Source: Rhynochetos jubatus (Eukaryota > Chordata > Aves > Eurypygiformes > Rhynochetidae). From it: a stretch of DNA of 64,000 nucleotides. The DNA lies in the NCBI GenBank assembly GCA_027574665.1, contig CM050656.1, positions 12,661,501 through 12,725,500 of the forward strand, given 5' to 3'. The notes below the pieces were generated by a model, which saw only the letters and a list, made by a program, of their open reading frames with translations, did no database searches and was not told the origin of the DNA. Each line of letters opens with the position of its first letter. The first letter of the stretch is position 1. The translations under genes and the position numbers were made by a program. Below, one piece after another: positions 24,274-37,155 of the stretch.

Positions 24274-24290
24274 CATGTGCGCACATGTAC
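24274..24290. other. 14-bp perfect palindrome in an alternating purine-pyrimidine run
   Basis: CATGTGCGCACATG (24274-24287) is a perfect 14-bp palindrome. With the following TAC, 17 consecutive bases alternate pyrimidine and purine, a pattern that favours Z-DNA. It is embedded in a wider AC/GT-rich region (about 24262-24300). Confidence 0.7.
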
Positions 24291-25335
24291 TTACACGCAA
24301 GGCAAATCTACTCGGACTTTTCTGTTAGGGAAAACTTGGCATTTCTCTAGCACAAAACTGTAAAAGCTAGCTGGAATGCAGATCCTTATCACCAGAGAAA
24401 ACTTGCTGAAAGAAGGGATCCACACCTCACTGCAAATAGAGTTGTTCCACAAAGAGTGGGGGGAACAAGCAACGAGCTCAACAGAAGTGGAAAAAAAGGA
24501 CTGATGGGTAAAGAATAATGATAATTGCCAAAGCGTCAGTTTCTTTTGCATTAAGGGAACAGAGTAGAAAAGCTACTCAAGCCCTACGAGCACACAGGAG
24601 GAAAATGGGGTTGCTAAATACATGGATAAATTATCCAAAACTACCTGGATGGTCTTCAGTGAGGGCAATAGCAGCGAGGAAGGTGGGATGCAGGCAGGAT
24701 GCTGGAGGCAGGCGGGACGGACACGGGAACTACTGCAGCCACAGAGGAAGCACAGCTCCACGATACTCAAAGCGCCGCAGTTCAGGGACCCAGAAAAGGC
24801 CTTTCAAAACATTCATATGGAGTGTGATTACTGCAGGTCTGATAGCAAATATATCAAACTAGACTGGTACCAGAGGACTATAGAATAGCAAAGGCAAATC
24901 TCTGTGTAAAAAATGGAAAAACTAATTTTGTTATCTAAATGTTGGCTGATTTGATCTCAGGAGTAATGAAATGTTTTAAAACATTTCAAAAGACAGATAA
25001 TTAGAGACCTGAAGGAAAGAGGAAAAAAAAAAAGCAGGATAAGACACAACTTGGGTTAACCAGCAATAATTCAAGCTACATTTTCCCACTGTGTTTTGCA
25101 AATAAAACACACGATTTCTCTAAACATAATGCGGTAGGTCTCATTTATCCAGCTATCAGAAAACAACACTGCGATGTTGTGTAGGAAATAACCAATTTAG
25201 TGGGAGAAATGAAAAACAATGTAAGAATCCTAAGATAAATAAGTAAAGGGGCTCAAGTCAAAAGGTCAAATACAAACAAGAAAAATGAGGCTTTAGTGGT
25301 TACTAATAGATTTTTTTCCCCAAGGGTTTAGCCTG
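24291..25335. other. No gene recognised
   Basis: Single-copy sequence. The 24518-24888 segment has overlapping short plus frames of unrecognised content. An A-run lies at about 25022-25033. Confidence 0.5.
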
Positions 25336-25393
25336 ATATATATATATATATATATATTTTAATTATACATATGTGTATATGCGTATATATAAA
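25336..25393. repeat. (TA)n microsatellite with degenerate flank
   Basis: Eleven uninterrupted AT units (25336-25357) are followed by TTTAATTATACATATGTGTA and a second short TA-rich run ending near 25393. Copy number is likely variable. Confidence 0.97.
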
Positions 25394-28300
25394 TGAGAGT
25401 GACTTGAAGAAAAAACGGAAACACTAATCAGGTTTGCTGCATGTCAATGTAGAGGTTGACATCTGTCATATGCTAACAACAGGCTAATCTTAAGGACAGG
25501 TAACAAATATAGACCCAAATACTTAGTACCACATACAAAACTGTGCACTCAGGGAGAAAACAAGAAGATTGTGCCTGGTACAATCAGGTAGAAAATTATT
25601 AAGAAAGAAAAATTTTGGTGCATTAGATGGAGGACAGATAAGCGACCTCGCTCTGAGGGAAGTCAGAGAGCAGCATTTTTGCTGCTCACATTACACAAGG
25701 CTCAGCACAGCCTCACGGGCAGCCCCCATCACTCATGTTCCAAACAAGACCCTGCAGACAAGATCCTAAATAAATTTAGGCCAAAAGCCAGAATTTCTTT
25801 TTTAAAATATGAATGGTTTGCCCATTCAGAAAGCAACAGCCACAAACCAAAATATTTCTGAAGTGGTACTGGATCAGATTGCAAGGATAACTCCGATTCA
25901 ATTGCCTGCCATAGCAGCGGACTAGATATGACATGTGTATTCACACCAGGACAAAAAATACAGGGAAAAATTTGAAGTGGCATTGGCATTGCTTTTCCCT
26001 TTAAAAGCAAAATTCCTCAGCATATACCAGAGTAAAAGAAAGTTGGTACCGGTAAACCAGCAAGGACAGCTTGTATAGGAACCAGAGCGCAGGCAAGCGC
26101 GTACAGGGTTCTCCATACTCTTTTCGTAAAATATCACTGAAACCACTCTTCAGACACGAGTTTCATTTTACAAGAAGGTTCATAAGAAGAAGAAACAGAG
26201 CAGGGTGATACAAACAGGAAGAGGGGATTTGTTTTGCTTTAAAGGAGAACAAAAAAAAAAAAACAAAAAAGCCTGAAACCAAACCTTTGTGGTGTCACCC
26301 TTCTGGAAACCTGAAAGGTCAGAAGTATTTCTTAATTCACGAACAAACTCTCCCTCAGAATGTTTTTCTTCAGCTGAAATCTAGCTCCCAAAGCATATCT
26401 CACCAAGACTTTTCAGTCTCAGCTTCACTGCAGGCACTTCAGCAACATGGAGATGGGGGCACTAGGAATGATGCCTTTTACTTCATGGCTAAATTATTTT
26501 GGTTTTAATTTCGAAACAAATGGACAAAGTCCAATGGAGAGACTTCTTTTAGACCAACCTAATGCCAGATTCAAGCTCTCCAACAGACAACTGATTTGAG
26601 AACTAACCATTGCAGCCACATTGCCTTACTCAGACCTCTTCAACGAGGCCTAGAAATGCAACCAACGGCTCCCACGCACAGCAAAACTCACACACCAACA
26701 GCTGGGAATCACCAAGGCAGCCTGGATGGCTTATTTAGCACACGTGGAATCCTGACAATCCATTGCTTTTGATTTTTTTTGTTGTTGTTCTGAGAATAAG
26801 ATAATAAACCGAACAGCAGCCCTCTAGTAAAACAAGAGTTATTTAGCCCATACAAGTCTCCACAACTCCTAGCAGGAATTAAAATGGATTTAAAAGATTT
26901 ATAAAGGACTAAAACCTAGTTTGTATAGTCACACTTAAGCAGAGAAGATGACCTCCTGCATGGGTACAAACCCTGCGGCAGTGTCCCAAGCCACACCTGG
27001 CGAGTCGCTGGCGTGCCCCACACTTAAAATCGAGGAAAAGGCACCAGCAAAGACCAGACTCAGGTACAGTGGGACAAACAGGTTCCCAGCCCCTCAAACA
27101 AGCAATCCTACATTCTAAAGAAATGAGAGCTGGCTAAAATTACCCTGTTCTGAATATCTGTTACCGCTGGTAATCATATCATTATATTTTTATTGAGTTG
27201 GGGTTCTTTGAGGCAGGAAAAAAATTAAATCTTTCTTGCAGCAAATTCCAGAAATGAAGTGATTACTACGTAAACATCACTTTATTAATTCTAAAGTATG
27301 TCAGCAGACATGCACACTATACATAGATATGTTATAAATATAAACATTATTTCCACTTCTCTTTTCCTAATTATAAGTAGTGCAAGTTCTCCTCCTATTC
27401 AGAAATAGCCCTACTTGAAGTTCCACTGATGAAAAGGAAAAGCCAGCCCTTTAAATTGAGCTATTAAGTCTTTTGTATCTCAATCTCAGATGAGCAAAAG
27501 ACGCATATAATTATCCTCTGTCCACAAACAATGCATTTCCAGTACAAAGTTAGTATAGTCCTTACACTGCATATAAACAAAAAAACCCAACCAGAAGAGT
27601 CTATATTAATTTCTATTTATTGAACAACATATTCCCCTGAACATTTTTTTAATCCAGCAGCCACCACAGGCTGTGCCAGCCTTATAAAGAGCAGGAAAGG
27701 TGGAGCCAGGAGGCAGAAAACTGAAAGAAAACAACCCTCACAACCTGGGTTGGTACAGACTGTTCAAGGCAAGGTTGCTTCGTACACAGGCTTGCACGCA
27801 TTCAGTCCCCGAAGCCTTCTCTAAACTGCGGGCACCATGATGAAACACTTTTCATTTTGTAAACACACTACGCTGGAGTTTTTCTTGTAACAAAAGCAAA
27901 CATACAGTGCCAGAAATACTAAGTAAGAATGGTCCTGCAGGAGCTGGCAAATTCCATCACAAACCTCAAATGAAAGTGCTGCTGAATGGTAATAAACACT
28001 CCGGCGCTTGCAGTCCCTCTTCCAGACGCCAGCATAGGAGTAACCACATGCTTAACATCCCTGCCATGCAACACGAACAGCACACACATCGAAGGAACTG
28101 CTGTGTGGCCAATACAGTGATTATCAAAAGCAAAATTTCAACCATAATGGGAAGCAAGGGAGGGAAGTCAGGCTATCAGATGCCTAAAAACACAGCATTA
28201 AATAGACAGCTATCGCCGGAGCAGCAGAACAGATTTTGGACAAGCGGCTCAAACCCATTTTCCCTTCCTCACATCAAGAGCATAGGTAACCTTGGGAATC

Positions 28301-29352
28301 CAGATTCTTGATCTCGAGCATAATATCTTTGTTTCTTCTCCTCTCTGCAGCCTCTGAACATTTTTAGTTTCAACACGATGAAGGTGGCAGAAACAAAGAA
28401 TAATTTGAACAAGCTGAATGTTCATTATCTTGTCATAAGGCACAAGACTCGCATGTTCTGAAAGGCTTCTATTCTCTCCTTTAAATATTTTTATTCAAAT
28501 AACCTCAAATGCTGTAGAACCTGAAGTTAGACTACAATACCCAGAGGGGAACCCATATGTTCTCTTTTGCACCTTTAAGAAGAAAATAGGTATTTATATA
28601 TCTGCATGCCACACAAGTACAGCCCACCGTGCCTCTCCAGAACACTTGTGTAGTAACTGTTACTGACAGCGTAACCCAGCCAAAGGCACCTGGTGGCCAC
28701 ACCAGGCCCAAAAGCCCAGCTAAGCCTCCGGCTATGGTAGTGGCCTACAGCAAGAGAACCGTAAAAACAGTAGTATATATTAAAAAAAATATCCCTTTGT
28801 ATCCGTTTTTAACAACTGTCCATTAGTGATTTTCGAAGTTGCAGGGGATATGTAAAACCGGGGATTTAACAGGCACCAACCATCCTCCTCTAGTTCACTA
28901 TGAACATTTAAGCACTCTGGGATGGGTTCTGAAGCATTCCTGTCAGCAGATTCCAACGGGTCTGAGAGCCCCATTGGCACAATATGAGTCATGAAATCAC
29001 AAGAAATCAAAAATAGTGCTTTTTCTTACCCCCTCCTCCATATTCTCCTCAACTGCACGGAGCCTATTGCTTAGCCGTGACCAATCAAGCAGAGGCTGTA
29101 CCTGGGAGTTTTGAGATGTGAAGAGCTTTCAGCGAGGGACCTTCTTGTAACCTTCCTGGAAAGCCATGCCTGCCGTGCCAGCCAGCTCGCCTACACCCAC
29201 ATACTTGGAGGCTCCTTCAAACAACTTTCCTCTCCGAGAGCTAATATTGACTCTTTCCCATGTTTTCATTAAGTCTATTCTTTATTACAGTTTCTACCAA
29301 CATGCCCCATACATTTAATGTCTGCAGCCCCTTGCAACACTCAGCAAGCTCT
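25394..29352. other. No gene recognised
   Basis: About 4 kb of single-copy sequence. An A-rich tract lies at 26251-26270. At 28336-28350 TTCTCCTCTCTGCAG resembles a plus-strand splice acceptor and is followed by a 36-codon open stretch ending in TGA, but the translation is not recognisable. A frame at 27907-28311 starts at GTG and is also unrecognised. Confidence 0.45.
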
Positions 29353-29402
29353 GAAGGGGAGAAAAAAAAAAAGAAAAAAGAACAGGGGAGGGGAAAAAAA
29401 AG
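29353..29402. repeat. Purine-rich low-complexity tract
   Basis: Almost pure A/G, with runs of A and two GGGG runs and a single C near 29383. It lies next to the 3' side of the minus-strand LINE fossil. On that element's strand it is T/C-rich, so it is not a poly(A) tail. Confidence 0.85.
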
Positions 29403-29419
29403 TTAAAAATCCTGGCATC

Positions 29420-30075
29420 ACATTTCTAATCTTCTTCTATTCTTCAGCATCAAGGCTGACTTAAGTAATAGGTTACACACCAGAGTCAGCAGCTCATCAA
29501 GTTCACATTCAAATGCTTTCAGAAATCTTGATTTAATACCATCTGGTCCTGATGATTTGTTACAGTTTCTTTCACCAATTAATTATAAATCCTATTCCAC
29601 TGACACTTCAATTTGAGACAGTTCCTCAGAAAAGTCTTCGGGAACAAAAAGGCTCCAACATGCACAACTCACCCTATGGTCCTCTCACACGTGAAGAAAT
29701 AGTTTAGTTCCTGTATTTGCATTCCTATCTTTCTGAAATGCTCCTTTTACACCTGGAAGCCAATCTATTTGGAAAAGGTTTTATTGGTGGCTCTTACTTT
29801 GTCATTAATAAGCTCATCTTCAATCCTGGAAGCTGACTTTCCCATTTTGTTCTTACATTCAACTTTTCAGAATTCATGCCCTTTTCCAGTTTCCTTGTTT
29901 TATGACGGATTCTTCTTTCTGAAAAGTGTCTTTTTACTTCTAGCAATCTTCTTTGCTTTGACAATATTGGCTTCTCCCCTCCCAGAAACACCTCTTCTTT
30001 TATAGGTAGCCTAAGCCTACACTTCACTACTGTCTTTAAGCAGTCACGGTGCATCCTGCAGCCACTTTAAACTTT
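29420..30075 (-). mobile_element. Degenerate CR1/L3-clade LINE fragment (ORF2, linker to start of RT)
   Basis: Read on the minus strand this carries fragments of a CR1-type ORF2 in the correct order. First come basic linker residues (86 open codons, 29794-30054), then ELINDKVRATNKTF (about 29775-29820), then SEELSQIEVSVE (about 29592-29630), then the conserved start of the reverse transcriptase, NKSSGPDGI (about 29534-29560), followed by FECELDELLTLVCNLLLKS. The last two motif groups share one frame interrupted by stops, and at least one frameshift separates them from the upstream part. In intact CR1/L3 elements the same order (acidic SEELSQIEV-like motif, then NKSPGPDG) leads into the polymerase domain. 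This is an old, inactive fossil, much more decayed than the CR1 at 22.5 kb and in the opposite orientation. Confidence 0.88.
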
Positions 30076-31009
30076 CAGCTGTTTCTTTTACAAAGCGAAA
30101 GTACAGAGAAAGAATTCTTATCTTCATAATTTTCAAGTTGTTCTCATTACAGAAGTTGAATATGACAGTGATGGGGGGTTTATTGCTCTAAAATCGAGTA
30201 CAAGACAGCTGCTGTCGCAGTGGCTTTACTTCCACCTCAAACCAACCGCACCATGACGTGATTCTCTTCTCAGGGACTCTCCAACGAGCTGCTCCACAAA
30301 ACAGTCGTTTATGCCATTTCATGCATCATCCCTGCATAAAACTTGTTTTGACACGAAGGCAGCCCCTGCAAGGGTAACAGAGGCTGAGGGTTTTGTTCTT
30401 AGAAGCTTTCTAATCTTCTAGCTGCATATAGTAACTGCTGTTGATGCGACACAGTAATTGTAGTCATTCAACCGAAAGCGATCACCATTAGATACATCCA
30501 GAACACCAGCAAATAAGAAAAAAATTCAGCTTCCATCTACTACGCCTGGAGAGGTCAGATGACCCTACAAATACTATGCAAATATATCCTGTGTTGATTA
30601 ACCCCAAGTTGCACCTTTGGTTTCACCCAAAACACTTTCCCAGAAGAAGGTTGACCCATCGTTCCAGAGCATTAAGATGATTAGTATGGAAACACCACCA
30701 AAACCTGCGACTGACATCAGGGCTCACAGTAAAAAAAAGATACTTCACGAACAGACAGGAATATTACCCAATCCATACGATTCAGCTGTAAAAAGCCTAC
30801 AAATAACAGAGATTTGTAGTTGCATTGTCCTAAAGATGGGCTGCATGAGAATTACATGATCGGCACTCTATTCTCTCACTTATTTTTGCCTAAGAGCAAA
30901 CCATAAAGCTATAGTAATAAAAAATGAAAAATTACTACTTCCAGAAAATTATATTTCTTGTGACTTTACTTGAATTTTCTTGGTGGTGCTAGAAGATTTT
31001 TAAAAAATC
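30076..31009. other. No gene recognised
   Basis: Single-copy sequence. Upstream LINE sequence may continue a little past 30075 but I could not recognise it. Confidence 0.45.
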
Positions 31010-31125
31010 CCAAAGTTAGAGGTAGAAGGAACCTGTAAGGTTACCCTGTCCCCACCACGTATTTCCTAATAGCCTGTGCAAAACAACTACCTACTGCCAA
31101 GTTACAAAACCCTCTACAAAAGTTA
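31010..31125 (-). mobile_element. Probable CR1/L3 3' end relic
   Basis: AGTTAGAGGTAGAAGGAACC, then TGTAAGGTTACCCTGTCCCC (about 31014-31053), follows the reverse complement of CR1/L3 3' UTRs ('agagttggaagggacctt...ggtcatc...gtccaacccc'). It continues with CTAATAGCCTGTGC and further weakly matching bases. The terminal octamer is not clear. It lies on the 5' side of the other minus-strand fragment, so it is a separate insertion. Divergence makes this call moderate. Confidence 0.5.
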
Positions 31126-33904
31126 GATTACAAATAAAATGAGCAGAGTTTCTGTAAAATGATTCTTCAATTTATTAGACATTATTAGACAAACCAAACC
31201 GGTCAGTAATTTCAGCGAAATACCATGAGGAAATTAATGAATTATCATAAGGCTGCCTCGCCAGGGAGAGCAGGAAGGTAGGAAATGAAACAAACTTCCA
31301 CTGTGGGCTGGAAAATGATTACAAAATAAGAAAGCAAAGTTGGATCAGTTTCCCGTAATAGTTTAATTCTTGGAAGGCTGTTATTGAAAAGCAAGATTCA
31401 TCGATTATGTTTGCTATAAAGTCATGGTAAAGTAGGCAAGAAACAAGCTAGTAAAATAACTAACGTGATTTGTATGGTCAGTAGAGATTGCTTTAAACAT
31501 CGCTCTGTGTCAGTAGAAGACATTTTTCCAGCCTGCTTTTAAAGAACTGCTTTTGAACATGGCTAATACTCACTGGAAGAATTAGGCTTGGTTTTTTTCT
31601 CCCCCCAGATTACTCAGCCAGAGAAAACGCATCTCTATTCTAGAAGCATACCAAAAGCAGAAGAATTAAGGAACACAACTGTGCATGGATGTCAGGCGAG
31701 ACGACAGCAGCAGTACAAGAAGCCACATGAATGACTCTATATCCAGAGGTCTGAACTAGTCATTAAGTTTGACTGTGATGCACCGGCTGCAGAAAGCAAG
31801 ACGGCTCCGGAGAAACCAGGACCTGACACCTGGGAAGCCTAGAGACAGTGGACTCAAAGGCTTTTCTTCAAGAGATGAGAGAATAAAAATCTAAGCATAT
31901 AAAAGAAGGAAGCAACATTATGGATTGGAGTTACCTGCTATATTGCTTCTTAAGCAAGGAAGCTAATAGTCCACTACTACAGATGGGTGCCAGGACACTG
32001 GTTCCCCATGCTGCTCTGAGCTCACTTTTCCAGGAATTACAGGTAACTGGCGCCACCAAACCTAACTCTTCCATATTTCAACCCAACCTATTCTACCTCG
32101 AACTAAAAACTCACCTATGTTTGCCAGGATAGCACAACTCCACTCAAATCCCGAGTCAGCTTACAGCAGGCTTCCCAGCAGCCAGCACAGGGTGGTGACC
32201 TGGCTGCAGCGCAGCACCACCCCATAGTCACGCTTCTCCAACCGGCCTAGGGAAGGGCTGCGCCACCGCCTGCTGTGTGCAGCATCCCAGGCCTTCCACT
32301 AACCTGAACAAGTTTTTGGGAGACAAAGACCCTAGAAAGAGAAGCAGCAGGAGATATGAATACCTATCTCACCAGGTGCACAGTAGATTCATCACGCCGG
32401 AGGCTGAGGAACAGTAGCAGGACACTCTGAACGGCCCTTACCCATCTAAAAGGAAATCAGAATCTGGAGAGAAGTCTTATCTTATGGTAGGAACCCTTCC
32501 CTGCTTCTAATATATTTACTGTTTGAGATGTTTTGAAAATACTAGAGGAAATTATTTACAGCACCATTGATATGTCAGGCAACTGCTTACACACTTCCAT
32601 TGACAGTCTTCCAGCACAGACATCGCAAACTGTCCAGTCGCAGCTACAAGTACAATATATCAAAATTAATCTGGCACCTGTGTAAAATTTGGCAGTCATA
32701 CCCAATAAACTGTTTCGACCATGATGTTGCAGTGACTGACAACTCGAACAGTGCGAGCTGGGCACAAAGCTCCTCTCCACGCCTCATTACAGTGCTGCGC
32801 CAGTCAATATACGCAGTGCTACCTGCTATTGCTACCAGAGCCATTACTCATCACAGTACTCTACAGAGAAAACAAATGCCCTCTGGAATCTCCAAGAGCG
32901 TAATTTGCCTGTAAAATACCAGCAGAAAATGTCAAGTCACTAGGAGAATCTCTAGAAGAACGCAGCAGCAGGGCTAAGCATCACCAATGGGTTCTACCTT
33001 ACACAGCAACAAGGGAGTAAACGTATAGAGAGGAGCAGTTCCGACAATTTCAATTCGGAGCACATCCCTAACCAAAGCACTACCATGTAACCATGAAACA
33101 TCACACGGGCGCTGTATCGCCGTTTGATGTTCTTGACGTTGTTGTGTTTCTCAACGTGTTGCCTTGCCAGCAATGGTTATCAAACACCCAAGCGCAGAAG
33201 GAGTCCTGCGCCTCGTGCCCCTCCGTGGGCCTTCTGCAGTCACAAAAATGCTTCCTATCTGGGTAACTCATTTGTTCTTCGTTTGCAGTGTGCAGCATTT
33301 AACAAGGTTGTGCATAATCATTTGAAGGCATGCAAATCATTTTTATTTTGTGTATTACCTAGGAAATTAAGTGCTGCCTTCTCCTTTATCTTGTTAGCAT
33401 AAGTCATTACATCTTTTTCATATGCCAAGATAAATTTAACACATATTCATTGGTTTCTAAGGAAAATGTAACTGTAGGCATCAAATTATACCTAAAATGC
33501 ATTTAATTCCCTTTGCTCTTTTAATTGTATGTAAAGAGCTGGATTCTACCCTGGTACAAACTTCAGCTTCCCCAAGCTTACTGCTAAAATGTTATTTTCC
33601 TGTCAATATTCACCCGCTTCCTATTTTATTTTTTGAACAAGCTAACTACCTTTAAAAGATGCCACCTTTTTTACTGACATGCTATTTTCAAATTATAGCT
33701 CTATCTCTGTTAGTAAAACCTTACGCGACCACTGAATACGAGGTGGGTTTCCTGGCTAAACCACCTTTTCCTTTCTGACGCACCGAGGTCTCTCCTGCTG
33801 TAATTTTAATGAAGCTCCTGCTCCTATGTTTGTACTTTGTGGGCACGCGTCCATCACCGCTTCCCATGGGAAAGGCAGGCAAAGCGTTAATCCTTGCCGC
33901 TGAG
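31126..33904. other. No gene recognised
   Basis: Single-copy sequence with only short frames (for example 31920-32132 and 32567-32914) of unrecognised content. Confidence 0.5.
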
Positions 33905-33918
33905 CCAGCAGAGGGAGC
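33905..33918 (+). promoter_or_regulatory. CTCF-like motif
   Basis: CCAGCAGAGGGAGC matches the CTCF core CCASYAGRKGGCRS at 13 of 14 positions; the only mismatch is A for C at position 12. CTCF binds such sites to form chromatin loop anchors and insulators. No other strong match was noticed in the window. Occupancy is not shown by sequence. Confidence 0.4.
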
Positions 33919-36900
33919 ACAGAACATATTTAGACCAAAATTCATAATTGATTTTTTAAAAAAAAGAAAGAAGGTGATCAAAGTCATTAAAATCGCTTGG
34001 ATTTTAAGCAAGTTCTTCAATCAGACTGCAGAAGAGCGGGGAGTTAAATATGGGGTTAAAGCCCAATAACAATCGCTCTTCTAGCGCCATAAAGTACCAA
34101 TGAAACCTTACATAATAACGTATTTTCAATTATTAAATGAGCAAAATATGTTTTTGTTTTGGAGCTGCGTTGAACAGCCACAAGGGTATTCTCTTTAGGC
34201 ACTCAGCAGAGTAATGAATTGATCAGCTGCGAGAGCTGGCAGAGGAGCAGCAGCTGCCTACAAGCACCACCTCTTCCAACGGCTCCGCTATCTGTCAAGG
34301 TCTCCACTTCTGCTAAGAGTCCAGCGGACATCCGCCCTGAAAATAGATCCTGGCAAACCTGTCTAAAAAAGGCTACCCAAGCCTACACCAGAATAAAAAA
34401 GAAATCACATCTTGCTTTGAGTTTTATTTAAGGCAAACAGGGTGTAAAGAAGGAAGGAAGGCAGCCTCCAATTTTACTTTTCCAATAAAAGCAAAGAAAT
34501 GAGTAAAGAGCAAGCAATTTATTTCTGCACCATCCAAGGTTTGGGTACTCATTAGCTCATGTAAGTGTTACGTTCTGTGATGACCATTTTAGTACCTACT
34601 TTAATTTACTTTGTCTTTCAATAACACAGTATTTCTTTTCACAAAAATGAGCATAATGAGAAAAAATACATATAAAACATGCAAATTAAGAAATTCAGAG
34701 ATGTAACAGTGTGCTGTGGGTTGGTACAGAAAATGAAGCCTCAATTTACTTGACTTAGCCTAGAACATTAGAATATTTTTCGTATTAACTCCACCATCAA
34801 CATTTTCCTAATGAGCGTGCCCAGACAGATTAACAGTTGTTATTGAAGTGTGTGTCAGAGCAGCGTCTACAATCCAAGAGGAAAAAGGAAGGAAAAAGAC
34901 TCACAAGTGCAAGATGACTGGCAACATTGTGTTACGGAAGACCCTGATACCCAAATTATGGAAGCAAAGGTTAAGACCCTCCCATAGGATGCCTCTACTA
35001 ACAGCCACCCGGCCACAGAGCCTTCCGGGAGCATCAGAGCCGATGCAAACGAGTCAGCAATTAAGGTTCACAAGGTCACTTTCACTCAGAGAGCCTTTCC
35101 CCTGAGTTCATTATTACAGCCTCATACTGCTGGAGCGAAGGGTGGACTCGGGCAATCACAGCCGAACGCATCCCTTTCTCACAACTCCCGTGGCAGGGGT
35201 GGGCGCTGCCCAAGACCCGAGCTGCACCGGCTTAGCCAGCACCGGCAGCCATCCAAGCACAAACTCCTCCACCTTCCACTGCTCCCAACACGTCCTTGTG
35301 GGCGTCTCCCACACTTATTTTTATCCCTTTTAACTGAATGAGATGGGTCCAGTGCTGGCCGAGAAGGGTAGGTCGTCTCAAAGCTCACAGCACAGCTTGC
35401 TCCATGCAATAAAAATCAAAATCCTCCTGAGTGCAGGTGAAGCTGTTCCAGAAACTAAATAACACACCAGGAATCCTCTGCAAAAGACACTCACGCTGAA
35501 CTTCTTTTCAAACTGATTTTTGAATTTCGTTTTAAACCATGTTTTCTATACACTTTTTCAATAGGAATGTGACTGCTGCAGGGGTCTTCTCTTGTCCCAT
35601 CCAAGATTACAGAGGTAAGAGTGGTTTTCCTTGTTTTCATCTCCTTGCAGATATATAATGATTTAAGAGCTTTTCTTTCTTTGCCAACTGAAGACTAGAA
35701 AATCACATTTTTCATGAGGAAAGTCCTTGCTCTTCTGATTTTCATATTTGGAGGGAACAAGGAGGTCTCCACGGCTTGCCCAGTGCTCCTCAGCACACGC
35801 CACGTTGGGGGTACAGCCGCAGCACTGCTGTTCCTCAGCATTTCCAAGTAGCAAAGCAGAGCTGGAAGGGCGCTGCCTGCTCTGGCACCCAGGGAGGTGG
35901 CTCACCTGCAGCCACCCAGGGTCCATCGGGATGCCCACGCGCGGCACCAGGCAGACACTGCGACACTTGGGTTTTACTGTCTTCGGTAACTAACAAACTA
36001 ACGAACACGGGTGACTGCAGCCCCACGCATGGCTCGGCCGCCTCCCCAGGGCCACACCTGGGACCATCTCTCTCAGAACAGAGCAGCAGAGTCAACGTCA
36101 GCATGCTCAAAGCCATCACAGCTATCCTAAGGCACTCCCTTTGCATCCACCTGCAGTAAGAAACAGCAGCAACTTTTCTCCTTAAATAGCTCATACTATT
36201 GGCACCGCATCTGCACGCATCTGCTAACCCCCGCTAAGCAGCCATGTTTTCTGTATCCATCAGTAGTTCTCCGGAGTACGGGCATAGTAAGGTATTTTGT
36301 ATAATCCATTCCCCACAGTTATGCCTTTTAGTGACGCGTTTTTCCTAATGGTTATTGCCAGAGGCTTTAAAACACCGGGAAAGGGTGGATAGCCTCGCCT
36401 GGGGTCTCCGAACAGCGGGAAGGCTGTGTGTGTATGGAAATTACAGATTTCAGATGCCACTGCTGGAAGAAGAACAGTGCCTCTAATCAAATTAGGTCTG
36501 ATTTCGGATACCCCGGAGACCCAGAACAAGTACTACTTCACCTCCACGTCTAAGGCTTTTGCAGTATCTATCAACACAGGAGTAAACAATGAAATAAATC
36601 TGTGATGTTCCACACCTAAAGAAAATGTGCCTTTGCAGTTCTGACTTTGGCAAGCACATTTAGATCAGATGTGTCTGTCTCTCAGAGCAGACCTTGAATT
36701 TCAAAATGAATAAAAAGATACATTCTTTTTCACACAACGCTACGTCTGTATCCTCTCGAAACATAGCAGAAACAAGCCGATTGTCAAATTGCGATTATTT
36801 TCTCCCTCTGCCTGCATGCACACCATGTACACGTTACAGAAACTTGCTGAAGGTGCTGTTCCTTCATGCACTTAACACTCCTGTGATCCACTTTGTTGTG

Positions 36901-37107
36901 AAAAATTCTCATCTCTTTCATACTCCAGAAGACTGTTAAATACAGTTTCCACCGCAGAGCGCCGCATGGGATTCCACATCTCTACAGTGCTCAATATCAT
37001 GGAAAAAAAGAAAAATGGCTAAACATGGAAAATTTAGGACACCAAAACACACACCCTGTTGCAGCCTTCCAACTCCCTATGTTACCTCCACCACATTTGC
37101 CAGCCAG
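33919..37107. other. No gene recognised
   Basis: Single-copy sequence. GC-richer segments near 35160-35300 and 35760-36080 carry overlapping open frames (for example 35776-36159, 127 codons, plus, and 35835-36194, minus) that have no recognisable product. Confidence 0.5.
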
Positions 37108-37155
37108 CCTGAAGATGCTGAAGCTGCACAACCTGTAGATGCTGAAGCTCAGACT
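37108..37155. repeat. Imperfect tandem duplication, period 24 bp
   Basis: CCTGAAGATGCTGAAGCT (37108-37125) is repeated as CCTGTAGATGCTGAAGCT (37132-37149), with one mismatch in 18 bases. Because 24 is a multiple of three, the surrounding short plus frame (37015-37236) reads a small PEDAEA/PVDAEA repeat, but that frame has no other coding support. Confidence 0.8.

Noticed and set aside
28336-28461. Plus-strand exon after the acceptor-like TTCTCCTCTCTGCAG
   Set aside because: The 36-codon open stretch ends in TGA, encodes nothing recognisable, and the minus strand is open over the same bases.
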